Positions 26,908-33,377 of a stretch of 60,455 nucleotides of DNA are shown in pieces; position 1 is the stretch's first letter; the number at the start of each line of letters is the position of its first letter. Below the pieces are notes generated by a model. The model was not told the origin of the DNA. It ran no database searches and worked only from the letters and a program-made list of their open reading frames with translations. The position numbers and the translations under genes are program-made. Origin of the DNA: [Eubacterium] eligens ATCC 27750 (GTDB lineage Bacteria; Bacillota; Clostridia; Lachnospirales; Lachnospiraceae); NCBI RefSeq assembly GCF_000146185.1, contig NC_012782.1, positions 1 to 60,455 on the forward strand, given 5' to 3'.

Positions 26908-27093
26908 CATCGTTACCAGTTTGATAATAAGTACTATAGCTACGATCCACAGCGTAACCACATTAAACGCCTGTACATTCTTATAACGGTTACTCTCTGG
27001 CATAGCATTAAACCAGAGAGTATCTACTACCGATAATCCTACTACCGCTATGGTACAGAGAATAAATACCAGCTTTAATAATCCTGCTACCAT
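26905..27093 (-). CDS. Small two-segment membrane protein
   Basis: A 62-residue protein with two hydrophobic stretches (LLKLVFILCTIAVVGLSV and FNVVTLWIVAIVLIIKL). The ATG follows GAGAGGAGGAGTAGAAC and overlaps the end of the upstream small gene. It resembles a holin-like or conserved phage membrane protein but has no assigned role. Confidence 0.65.
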   Translation of the reverse strand: MVAGLLKLVFILCTIAVVGLSVVDTLWFNAMPESNRYKNVQAFNVVTLWIVAIVLIIKLVTM

Positions 27094-27251
27094 GTTCTAC
27101 TCCTCCTCTCACGCTCCTTATACTCTGCCTCCTCTCTGAGGTCTTTATAAGTCCTACCACAGTATCTACACCTCCAGCCCCAGCCTTTTGTATATTCTGG
27201 CTTATGCTTAAGGATATAGAGTGTATGTTTGCATCTTCCTAAATCACTCAT
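27087..27251 (-). CDS. Small CxxC protein
   Basis: A 54-residue basic protein with WRCRYCGRTY, a zinc-knuckle-like pair, and an earlier Cys-His (RCKH). The ATG overlaps the stop of the metallopeptidase-like gene and follows AGGAGGCGTACTGTG. The end overlaps the next gene. It may be a small nucleic-acid-binding or HNH-like remnant; no catalytic pattern is seen. Confidence 0.65.
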   Translation of the reverse strand: MSDLGRCKHTLYILKHKPEYTKGWGWRCRYCGRTYKDLREEAEYKERERRSRTW

Positions 27252-27792
27252 CACAGTACGCCTCCTTATATGCTCTCTGGATCTTAGGGATCTGTATAGC
27301 CATCCAATCTATCATCTCCTCATTTTCAGCCCAGCACTTACTACCGTAGGCATTTTGCCATAAACCACTCTCATAAAGAAAAGCGTGTACTATCTCATGG
27401 CGGAGTACCTTTTTCTGATATGCTATCAGATCCTTTACACTCTCTGCACTCTGCTTATAGTTAAAAATGAGGATCTCCTTTACACTAGGATCACACCATC
27501 CATCCGCCTCTCTATCATATCTGTAATCATCCTCATCTATGATACAGATACTGTATCTGGTTCCTAAAATATGTACCTCACTATTAAAAGCTCTGTGAGG
27601 CTGTGTACTGCCTGTACTCTCAATATCATCTAAAGATACGGTTATCTCCAGCCCTGTATCACAGAGCTTTACTGTAGCTGTACCCTTTTCAGTGCTATAC
27701 CCTGTTACCTCTCCTACCATCTGCTTATATGCCTTAAGATATACAATCTCTCCAGTAATATCTCTGGTTATATCTCCGCTTACTATCTGCAT
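27244..27792 (-). CDS. Phage zinc metallopeptidase-like protein
   Basis: A 182-residue protein. The N-terminal 70 residues are beta-rich, and the C-terminal part has LRHEIVHAFLYESGL (HExxH, near 131) followed by NEEMIDWMA, a likely third ligand region. Similar proteins are common next to phage small genes in Firmicutes and are thought to be SprT/ImmA-like peptidases. The substrate is unknown. Both neighbours overlap it by a few bases. Confidence 0.8.
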   Translation of the reverse strand: MQIVSGDITRDITGEIVYLKAYKQMVGEVTGYSTEKGTATVKLCDTGLEITVSLDDIESTGSTQPHRAFNSEVHILGTRYSICIIDEDDYRYDREADGWCDPSVKEILIFNYKQSAESVKDLIAYQKKVLRHEIVHAFLYESGLWQNAYGSKCWAENEEMIDWMAIQIPKIQRAYKEAYCDE

Positions 27793-27923
27793 TACTCTTT
27801 ATCCTCCTTTTGCCTGTTCTCCAGCTCTAAGCTACTGTTATGGCTTGCCACACAAAGGCTCATCATAACAATTCCCACTACTGCTCCTGCCATAAAGCAT
27901 CCGATCCCTACTAAGATAATCAT
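27792..27923 (-). CDS. DUF3789-like small membrane protein
   Basis: A 43-residue protein with one N-terminal membrane segment (IILVGIGCFMAGAVVGIVMM) and a short charged tail. This layout fits the DUF3789 proteins found widely in clostridial phages and conjugative elements. Its stop overlaps the start of the next gene (TAATG). Role unknown. Confidence 0.7.
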   Translation of the reverse strand: MIILVGIGCFMAGAVVGIVMMSLCVASHNSSLELENRQKEDKE

Positions 27924-27939
27924 ATAATCCCTCCTAACT

Positions 27940-27966
27940 GAAAAGGAGAGCCTTTTACAGCTCTCC
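27940..27966 (-). terminator. Terminator after thyX
   Basis: GGAGAGC/GCTCTCC with a TGTAAAAG loop followed by TTTTC on the minus strand, 18 bases after the thyX stop. Confidence 0.68.
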
Positions 27967-27983
27967 CTCCCTAACCTCTGCCT

Positions 27984-28628
27984 TTATTTAACTGTTTCCC
28001 ACTCCATAGGCTCCAGATCATCAAATACCACAGGTACTCTCTCTCTAAGCTCCTTTAAGAGCGGTACTGCTACCTCTAACATCTGCGGATGAGGCTTTCC
28101 TGTAGATCCGCAAGCTCTGAGGCTTAAGAAGTGCCTCCACTCTCTAAGGTTAGCTGTCATTACTACCTCTGTTTTGAGGCTGTTAGGTAATACAGATCTT
28201 GCCTCCTGTGGAGTTCTTCCCTCACTAATCAGATAGTTATAGGTTTTCTCAGCTCTCATACAGCTTTCTACCCAATTATCCATCTCTGGAGTATCCTCCT
28301 CAAAGAATACAGGGCGGATAAAAGTTACATCTCCACTCTTATTGTAATTACAATATCTTGTACTCTCCTGTGCATAGCTGGCTACTCTGTGGCGTACAAT
28401 CTCGTGGGATACACCTCTATCACAGATAAACTTTACACTAAAAGAGTAGTGCTCCAGCATCGCCATGTGATTACTCTTAATGAGAGCTCTTACCATCTTC
28501 TCAGCGGATCTCTCCGTGATTTTATCCTCACTCTTATAACATACTCTGGCTACTCTCTCGATCTTCTTTAAGATTTCCTCACCATTGAGGGGATCTAAGA
28601 TCTCATATCCTGCATCTACAATTCTCAT
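27984..28628 (-). CDS. thyX: Flavin-dependent thymidylate synthase
   Basis: A 214-residue ThyX that makes dTMP from dUMP using FAD and methylene-tetrahydrofolate. The signature RHRVASYAQESTR (79-91) matches RHRxxSxxxxSxR. The later LRACGSTGKPHPQM also fits. It lies right after the DUF3310 gene. It would supply dTMP for phage DNA synthesis. Confidence 0.95.
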   Translation of the reverse strand: MRIVDAGYEILDPLNGEEILKKIERVARVCYKSEDKITERSAEKMVRALIKSNHMAMLEHYSFSVKFICDRGVSHEIVRHRVASYAQESTRYCNYNKSGDVTFIRPVFFEEDTPEMDNWVESCMRAEKTYNYLISEGRTPQEARSVLPNSLKTEVVMTANLREWRHFLSLRACGSTGKPHPQMLEVAVPLLKELRERVPVVFDDLEPMEWETVK

Positions 28629-28640
28629 CTTATGCCCTCC

Positions 28641-29144
28641 TTACAGCACCATAGCTAAGCGATCCTTAAGCTCTTTCTCAATGTACTCTCTTACCTCAAT
28701 CGGATTAGCATTACCTGTAATATGTACCTCTGTGTATCCGTTTCCCTCTTTGATCTCCTCCAGCTCTACTCCTGCCATACCAGAGATAATATCTTTAATG
28801 GTTTTATCTACGATCTCAGCAATCTCCTCATCGGTCTTACCGTTTCTCTTACCTGTGATCTCAATATGTCCTACTCCCAGCAAGCCATGTAACAAAGCAT
28901 CCATAAAATCCTCATGCTTAGGCTTGTCTTTTCTCTCCGCTCTGGCTCCCTCGATAGCATCAATCTCAAACTGGATAAACTCCTGTGCTTTCTTAAGATC
29001 CTGTACAATATCGTCCTTATGCCCTGCTCTGGAGATGTACTTTACAGCACTCCCTAAGTTGAAATTTAAGCCCCACGCTCTGATTACATCCTTAGGCTGT
29101 GGGTTCAATCTGTTATAGTGTTCTGGGTTAATAGCATTACTCAT
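28641..29144 (-). CDS. DUF3310 protein with C-terminal extension
   Basis: A 167-residue protein. The first 70 residues match DUF3310 (NPEHYNRLNPQPKDVIRAWG, LGSAVKYISRAGHKDD), phage proteins linked to nucleotide metabolism. The second half is longer than usual and acidic with a helical ITGKRNGKTDEEIAEIVDKT segment. It is cotranscribed with thyX from the middle-promoter motif at 29179-29205. Confidence 0.82.
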   Translation of the reverse strand: MSNAINPEHYNRLNPQPKDVIRAWGLNFNLGSAVKYISRAGHKDDIVQDLKKAQEFIQFEIDAIEGARAERKDKPKHEDFMDALLHGLLGVGHIEITGKRNGKTDEEIAEIVDKTIKDIISGMAGVELEEIKEGNGYTEVHITGNANPIEVREYIEKELKDRLAMVL

Positions 29145-29166
29145 ATTATGCTTACCTCCTTATGTT

Positions 29167-29205
29167 TGATAAGTAACATAATCACATAAACCTTAAAAAG
29201 TTAGA
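29167..29205 (-). promoter_or_regulatory. Middle-promoter motif, site 11 (DUF3310-thyX)
   Basis: TCTAAC (29200-29205), 14 bases, GTGATTATGTTACTTATC (from 29185 down) on the minus strand. It differs from the consensus by the last A of TCTAAA and one base after GTGATTA. The ribosome site is about 20 bases downstream. The rest of the 155-base gap holds only a weak 24-codon frame (about 29214-29285) with a CKNC pair and no good ribosome site. Confidence 0.72.
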
Positions 29206-29299
29206 TTTATTTACCTTTTTTCTTTTCCTTTGTGCAATTCTTACAAATGGCTCTGTATTTTCCATAGGGAAAAACCTTATACCCATTGTGCAATCTGCA

Positions 29300-29770
29300 C
29301 TACTTCTTAGCACTTTTCATAAGCTGAGCGATCTCGTCTAAGCGATCCTTAGCATCCTGTGAGAGCTCCTGTGTACCGCCACGCTCTACACGCTCTGTAG
29401 CCTCTCCCATAAGGAGCATATCCAGCTTAACCAGCCTCTCAAAATCGTTGATATTCTTTACTTTTACCTTGCCCTGTGCAATATCCTTACTAAAATCAGC
29501 CATAAGGTTATTGATAAGGATACGGTACTTAGTCCGTACATCCGTTAGTTCCGCTGTGATCTTAGCCTCGTTACTGTTCTGAGCGTTCTCTATATTTCTC
29601 TGTGTTACTCTGGCTACCCAGTTAAAAGCCCTGCTCCATCCTGCTACGGTTCTCTCCGTTCTTCCTATGGTTTCTGCTACCGCTCTAAGAGATCTCTTAT
29701 CTCCTAAGCCATAATACAGCTCAAAGGCTTTCCTCTGGAGCTCATTCTCTTTACTCAATGTATTAGCCAC
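29300..29770 (-). CDS. Terminase small subunit-like HTH protein
   Basis: A 156-residue protein with an N-terminal helix-turn-helix (RSLRAVAETIGRTERTVAGW), a coiled middle and a charged helical tail (AKDRLDEIAQLM). Size, domain order and position upstream of the large subunit fit a TerS that binds pac DNA. It is separated from terL by nucleotide-metabolism genes, which is less usual, so another phage HTH protein is possible. It starts with GTG after AAAGGAGGCGGATCGAGG. Confidence 0.68.
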   Translation of the reverse strand: MANTLSKENELQRKAFELYYGLGDKRSLRAVAETIGRTERTVAGWSRAFNWVARVTQRNIENAQNSNEAKITAELTDVRTKYRILINNLMADFSKDIAQGKVKVKNINDFERLVKLDMLLMGEATERVERGGTQELSQDAKDRLDEIAQLMKSAKK

Positions 29771-30068
29771 CCTCGATCCGCCTCCTTTCCTTGCTCTTTG
29801 TGAATAGGAGGGAATTTCTACAGTTTTACTTACATTCCTGTATTTGTCCGTTAATTCCCTCTATTTTCTTTCTATCTATCTTCCTTACTATGTTTTCTTT
29901 TATAGTACTGAAATTAGTTTTTATATTTCTTTGTATTATTACATTAACTACTCTTATATGTTTATTTAGTATTATTGCTTTATTTAAGCCTCTTTTCCGC
30001 CCTCCTCCGCCTTTTCCTCATTTCATAGGAATTTCAGTAAGGAGAATGAAATTAAATAGAGCTACCTC
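29771..30068. other. AT-rich gap upstream of TerS, pac/cos candidate
   Basis: About 300 bases without a convincing gene. The minus strand is unusually A-rich (the plus strand T-rich), unlike its neighbours. A G-rich block (GGCGGAGGAGGGCGG) occurs near 30000-30015. The minus strand has a 70-codon open frame without a standard start, and the plus strand has a hydrophobic open frame that looks like a by-product of the T content. Packaging sites often lie in or next to terS, so this is a candidate. Confidence 0.35.
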
Positions 30069-30404
30069 TTACAGTAGCTCTTTCTCTCTTATATGAGTTG
30101 TTAATACTCTTATGATAGTTTCTTTCTCCGCCAGCTCCGCCTTTACGCCTCTTACCTCTCTGTATACTTCATCTCGGATCTTATTACAGGTATTTCCATG
30201 ATCTGTAAGCATCTTGTTATATTTCTGTGTCATTCTATCTATAACATTCTGATCTACTCCCAGATCTACCAGATTTCTTATCTCCTCTGCTAAGGTCATT
30301 TCTCTTACACCGCTCATAACCAATTTTCCGCCTCTCTTTCTCAGCATCTTCTCCAGCACATCCATGTAAGATGTTTTTGCTATAAGCCTCTCTTTAGTAG
30401 CCAT
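30069..30404 (-). CDS. Hypothetical helical protein
   Basis: A 111-residue, basic, almost fully helical protein (TLAEEIRNLVDLGVDQNVID, ending in a coiled coil AELAEKETIIRVLTTHI). It overlaps the end of the ParB-like gene by 25 bases and is probably translated with it. No family recognised. Confidence 0.65.
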   Translation of the reverse strand: MATKERLIAKTSYMDVLEKMLRKRGGKLVMSGVREMTLAEEIRNLVDLGVDQNVIDRMTQKYNKMLTDHGNTCNKIRDEVYREVRGVKAELAEKETIIRVLTTHIREKELL

Positions 30405-30967
30405 GTAATAAAGCCCTCATCTGGAGTACTCTCTACATACTCATTGTATCGGTTACTGAGCATTACCAGCTCATCCTCTGTAATCCTTACACTGTTTGAT
30501 CCGAAACGGAGCATAGGGAGAGTAGTTTTCTCCTCTTTCTTCTTTTTCTCCTTAGGTACTTCTTTCTCTGTAAAGATCTCTTTAAGATCTATCTCTGTAA
30601 AGCCCATTACCTCTAAGGAATAATCTACCGCCTGTAACTCAAATAACTCTTTTTTGAGTAACTCATCATCCCAGTTACTTAACTCTGCCAGCTTGTTATC
30701 TGCAATACGATAAGCCTTTACCTGCTCTGGAGTGAGATCATCTCTTACTATGTATGGTACTCTATCCAGCCCTGCTAAGATACTAGCCTCTCTCCTCGTA
30801 TGCCCTGCGATGATAACCATATCTGCATCTACGATAATCGGATTAGTAAATCCGTACTCCTTAATACTCTCCATAACCTTTTTTACTGCATAATCGTTAA
30901 TTCTAGGGTTATTCTCATAAGGGATAAGATCCAGCGGATCTGTGTACTTTACTTGTAAATCTTTCAT
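30380..30967 (-). CDS. ParB/sulfiredoxin-like nuclease domain protein
   Basis: A 195-residue protein with the ParB N-terminal fold: LIPYENNPRIND, SIKEYGFTNPIIVDADMVIIAGH (key GHTRREA box) and VKAYRIADNKLAELSNWD. In phages this domain is often fused to or paired with DNA methylases, but here no methylase is attached. It may bind or nick DNA near packaging. It is the first gene after the candidate late promoter at 31020-31042. Confidence 0.82.
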   Translation of the reverse strand: MKDLQVKYTDPLDLIPYENNPRINDYAVKKVMESIKEYGFTNPIIVDADMVIIAGHTRREASILAGLDRVPYIVRDDLTPEQVKAYRIADNKLAELSNWDDELLKKELFELQAVDYSLEVMGFTEIDLKEIFTEKEVPKEKKKKEEKTTLPMLRFGSNSVRITEDELVMLSNRYNEYVESTPDEGFITWLLKRGL

Positions 30968-31019
30968 AGCCTCATGTACCTCTCTTTCTATTTATTTCCT
31001 AAGCTATGTAATTTTGTTT

Positions 31020-31042
31020 CATTAGTTAGGGTACATATCTGT
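31020..31042 (-). promoter_or_regulatory. Candidate late promoter element (terminase operon)
   Basis: The minus strand reads CAGATATGTACCCTAACT then AATG. This matches the block at 21383-21413 at nearly every base. It lies in the 90-base gap between the 79-residue gene and the ParB-like gene. Confidence 0.5.
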
Positions 31043-31059
31043 AATTTTTATGCACCCTT

Positions 31060-31299
31060 TTACAGATCAAACTCTCCACGCTCTGTATAAGAGCCTCCTA
31101 CCTGCTTAAATTGCACTCTCTGATAGCTATTGAGGTTACTAAGGGGGATCTCTGTTTCTCTCCTCCGCTTTTCCTGCTCTGGAGTTTCATAGGGATTACT
31201 CAGTTTCTTCCTCTTATCCCTATCTGATGATGTATAGTAAGGATCGTGCTCTCTTAGCCATTTATCCGCCTCATCTTCCTCACGCCTAAACTTACTCAA
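31060..31299 (-). CDS. Hypothetical charged protein
   Basis: A 79-residue very polar protein with alternating Arg/Lys and Glu (REEDEADKWLREHDPYY, ETPEQEKRRRETE). It overlaps the zinc-ribbon gene by eight bases. It may be disordered. No family recognised. Confidence 0.6.
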   Translation of the reverse strand: MSKFRREEDEADKWLREHDPYYTSSDRDKRKKLSNPYETPEQEKRRRETEIPLSNLNSYQRVQFKQVGGSYTERGEFDL

Positions 31300-31543
31300 A
31301 TCCCTCCACCGCCTCTCTGCATCTATCGCACACCATAGAGCCCTCTGGTATTATCTCCCCACACATTACACATCTGCTATCTGTAGGGATCTCTTTACTC
31401 CTTACTGCCTTGTACTCATAAATCCTTATGGTATCGTGTACTACTCCGCACTCATCTATAAAGCATAGAGGTGTTTCTCCTCTCGGTCTTTTCAATTCTA
31501 TGTAGGATCCGTTTTCATCGGTTCCACACTTTATTAAACTCAT
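31292..31543 (-). CDS. Small zinc-ribbon protein
   Basis: An 83-residue protein whose end holds two CxxC pairs (RCVMCGEIIPEGSMVCDRC), a likely zinc ribbon. It is placed directly after the late-regulator candidate with adjacent stop and start. Probably nucleic-acid or protein binding; role unknown. Confidence 0.68.
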   Translation of the reverse strand: MSLIKCGTDENGSYIELKRPRGETPLCFIDECGVVHDTIRIYEYKAVRSKEIPTDSRCVMCGEIIPEGSMVCDRCREAVEGFE

Positions 31544-31948
31544 CTAATCCTCCTCCATATAAGCTCTAAGCTCTCTCTGTATTCTCTTTATACCGCTGTT
31601 TATATTCTTACTAATCACACTCTGATCCACGCCCATTACAAACGCTAACTCATCCTGTGTATATCCCAGTACCAGCACATACGCTATACTCATATACTGA
31701 TAGTGGCTTAACTTTCCTTTTCTGTATGCCTTATTAAACTCTGCTCTATCACTTTTATGGTATTTATCCAGATCAATACCTGTTACTGTCTTAAGATCTG
31801 TGAGGATACAGGTAGCTACTGTATCTCCTTTTTCACTTAAGCCCTCTAAGCCTCCCCAATTTCTCAAAAATCTCTTTATATTCTTAGGATCCTTATAGCT
31901 CAGCCTTAGTAATTGATCGTTTACTACATTTCTTACAATCGCTCCCAA
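31544..31948 (-). CDS. Sigma-like/ArpU-type late transcription regulator candidate
   Basis: A 134-residue protein with a C-terminal sigma region 4-like helix-turn-helix (GYTQDELAFVMGVDQSVISK, then GIKRIQRELRAYM). Small proteins of this type just upstream of terminase genes often control late transcription in Firmicutes phages. It lies two genes from the first late operon and is a good candidate to act at the shared motif before the terminase and capsid operons. Its start overlaps the upstream gene. Confidence 0.75.
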   Translation of the reverse strand: MGAIVRNVVNDQLLRLSYKDPKNIKRFLRNWGGLEGLSEKGDTVATCILTDLKTVTGIDLDKYHKSDRAEFNKAYRKGKLSHYQYMSIAYVLVLGYTQDELAFVMGVDQSVISKNINSGIKRIQRELRAYMEED

Positions 31949-32129
31949 CGCTACCGCCTCCTCTCATTGCTTTTTCTATGTATCTTAGGTGTACCTCCGC
32001 TGTAATACCGCTGTATAACCCAGTGCCTTTTACTGTAGCTACACTCTTTCTAAGAGCTGTAATCTCTCCATAGGTATAATCATTATCCAGAGGACACATC
32101 CACTTAATGGCATCGCCTACCTTAAACAT
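31893..32129 (-). CDS. Hypothetical protein with KOW/SH3-like start and Cys pair
   Basis: A protein of about 78 residues. The N-terminal part (MFKVGDAIKWMCPLDNDYTYGEITALR) is a small beta domain, and a CKKC pair is near the end. The ATG at 32129 follows AAGGGAGGTACACG, better than the upstream start at 32150. It overlaps the late-regulator gene by 56 bases. Confidence 0.65.
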   Translation of the reverse strand: MFKVGDAIKWMCPLDNDYTYGEITALRKSVATVKGTGLYSGITAEVHLRYIEKAMRGGGSVGSDCKKCSKRSITKAEL

Positions 32130-32151
32130 CGTGTACCTCCCTTTTAACAAG

Positions 32152-32183
32152 AAAAAAGGAGTATAGTTTTTCTCCTATACTCC
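32152..32183 (-). terminator. Terminator after the transglycosylase gene
   Basis: AGGAGTATAG/CTATACTCCT with an AGAAAAA-type loop followed by TTTTTTCTTG on the minus strand, 15 bases past the gene stop. Confidence 0.85.
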
Positions 32184-32197
32184 TGCTTGATCCTGTA

Positions 32198-32968
32198 TTA
32201 TTCCTGTGTCAGTTCCTGTCTTAATTCCTGTGCTCTGGCTATTACCTCTCTGCTATATGCTGAGCTATAAATATCTTTAGCCCACAGCTTTTTAGCTCCG
32301 CTCTCTCCCATGTTATATACCATGAGTACACAATTTTCTCCGCTGGATGCTAAGTACTTATCCTGTATCTCTCTTAAACAGTTAAGCCCTACTCTGATAT
32401 TTTGATATGGATTAAAGAGATCTGTTACTCCCTCCGCCTCCATCCGCTCTGTATGCCATTTCTCGTATATCTGCATATAGCCCTTACTATTTCCGTTATC
32501 TCCTACCTTATCCCAGTGATAACCGCTCTCCCTCTCTATGAGGGCTAGTACCGTATAATAATCTACTCCGTACTCTTTACACTCACACCAGAGGTAAACC
32601 TGTACTATTTCTGGAAAACATCCTCCAGCATCCTTATACTCTTGCTGGATTTCATAATATCTAAATCCATCCTCGTATACCTCTGATCCCCAGTCTGCAC
32701 TCATCGTATTATACGGATATGTATAATTAAGATCGTGCTCCAGCTTTGCCTCCTGCTCTGTTTTCGTTACTGGCTCTGTGTTCTCAGCTTGCGGAGCTTG
32801 TAGAGTTTCCGTAATATAAATCTCCTCAGTAGGAGGCTCTTTATCTGCTCCCTTTAGATTTACACTCATTATCACAGTAATTACTCCTGCTATTACCGCT
32901 CCTACCAGTATTAAAGGCAATATTTTTACTCTGGCTCTCCTCTTTCTTCTAATTCTCCTTTTGCTCAT
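32198..32968 (-). CDS. Membrane-anchored lytic transglycosylase-like protein
   Basis: A 256-residue protein. A very basic start (MSKRRIRRKRRARVK) precedes one membrane segment (ILPLILVGAVIAGVITVIMS), then an acidic linker and a C-terminal SLT-type domain. The likely catalytic Glu is in VLALIERESGYHW, with KGYMQIYEKWH and NPYQNIRVGLNCLREI following. It lies outside the lysis cassette and is expressed with middle genes, so it could remodel the wall or block superinfection rather than lyse. Confidence 0.82.
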   Translation of the reverse strand: MSKRRIRRKRRARVKILPLILVGAVIAGVITVIMSVNLKGADKEPPTEEIYITETLQAPQAENTEPVTKTEQEAKLEHDLNYTYPYNTMSADWGSEVYEDGFRYYEIQQEYKDAGGCFPEIVQVYLWCECKEYGVDYYTVLALIERESGYHWDKVGDNGNSKGYMQIYEKWHTERMEAEGVTDLFNPYQNIRVGLNCLREIQDKYLASSGENCVLMVYNMGESGAKKLWAKDIYSSAYSREVIARAQELRQELTQE

Positions 32969-33263
32969 CCTGCACCTCCTGTAAGATCCTGTTTAATCCT
33001 GCTATTACTTTCTGCATATTATCCACTTGCCCTACTAACCTGCTTAGGGTAGTGGATATATCATCTGGATCTCTGGAGTACCAGTAACCATAAGTAGAGC
33101 TACATATAGCCTCTCCATTCTGCCTCAGATCGCTTACAATGTTTCTTAGCTGTTTCTCATGTACATTAAACAGTACACACAGCTCTCTAGCCTTTACCGC
33201 TTTTCCCTCCGATGTATGAAACTCTTTAAGGTACTCAACTATATCACATCCTACCTCTGACAC
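32949..33263 (-). CDS. Winged-helix DNA-binding protein
   Basis: A 104-residue protein with an N-terminal winged helix (VKARELCVLFNVHEKQLRNI, YGYWYSRDPDD) and a C-terminal coiled coil (LVGQVDNMQKVIAGLNRIL). The domain is common in phage replication or regulatory proteins. It is the first gene behind middle-promoter site 10 and overlaps the next gene by 20 bases. Confidence 0.7.
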   Translation of the reverse strand: MSEVGCDIVEYLKEFHTSEGKAVKARELCVLFNVHEKQLRNIVSDLRQNGEAICSSTYGYWYSRDPDDISTTLSRLVGQVDNMQKVIAGLNRILQEVQDEQKEN

Positions 33264-33285
33264 GGTTTTTACCTCCCTTTTAAAT

Positions 33286-33324
33286 TGATATATAACCTAA
33301 TCACTTTTGAGGAGGATTTTTAGA
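33286..33324 (-). promoter_or_regulatory. Middle-promoter motif, site 10
   Basis: TCTAAA (33319-33324), 14 bases, GTGATTAGGTTATATATC (from 33304 down) on the minus strand. It begins right after the T-run of the terminator of the upstream unit and lies just before the winged-helix gene. Confidence 0.8.
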
Positions 33325-33331
33325 TAAAATA

Positions 33332-33371
33332 GAAAAAAGTGGTACATCTTTTCTTACAAAATGTACCACTC
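33332..33371 (-). terminator. Terminator of the repeat-protein gene
   Basis: AGTGGTACAT/ATGTACCACT perfect ten-base stem followed by TTTTTTCTATTTT on the minus strand. Its T-run touches middle-promoter site 10. Confidence 0.88.
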
Positions 33372-33377
33372 TCTGTA

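Noticed and set aside
29214..29285. Small frame with CKNC upstream of the DUF3310 gene
   Set aside because: TTG start without a convincing ribosome site; too short to support alone.
29791..30096. Plus-strand open frame of 101 codons with hydrophobic product
   Set aside because: It starts with TTG, has no ribosome site, and its hydrophobic make-up follows from T-rich DNA; no plus-strand transcription is expected here.
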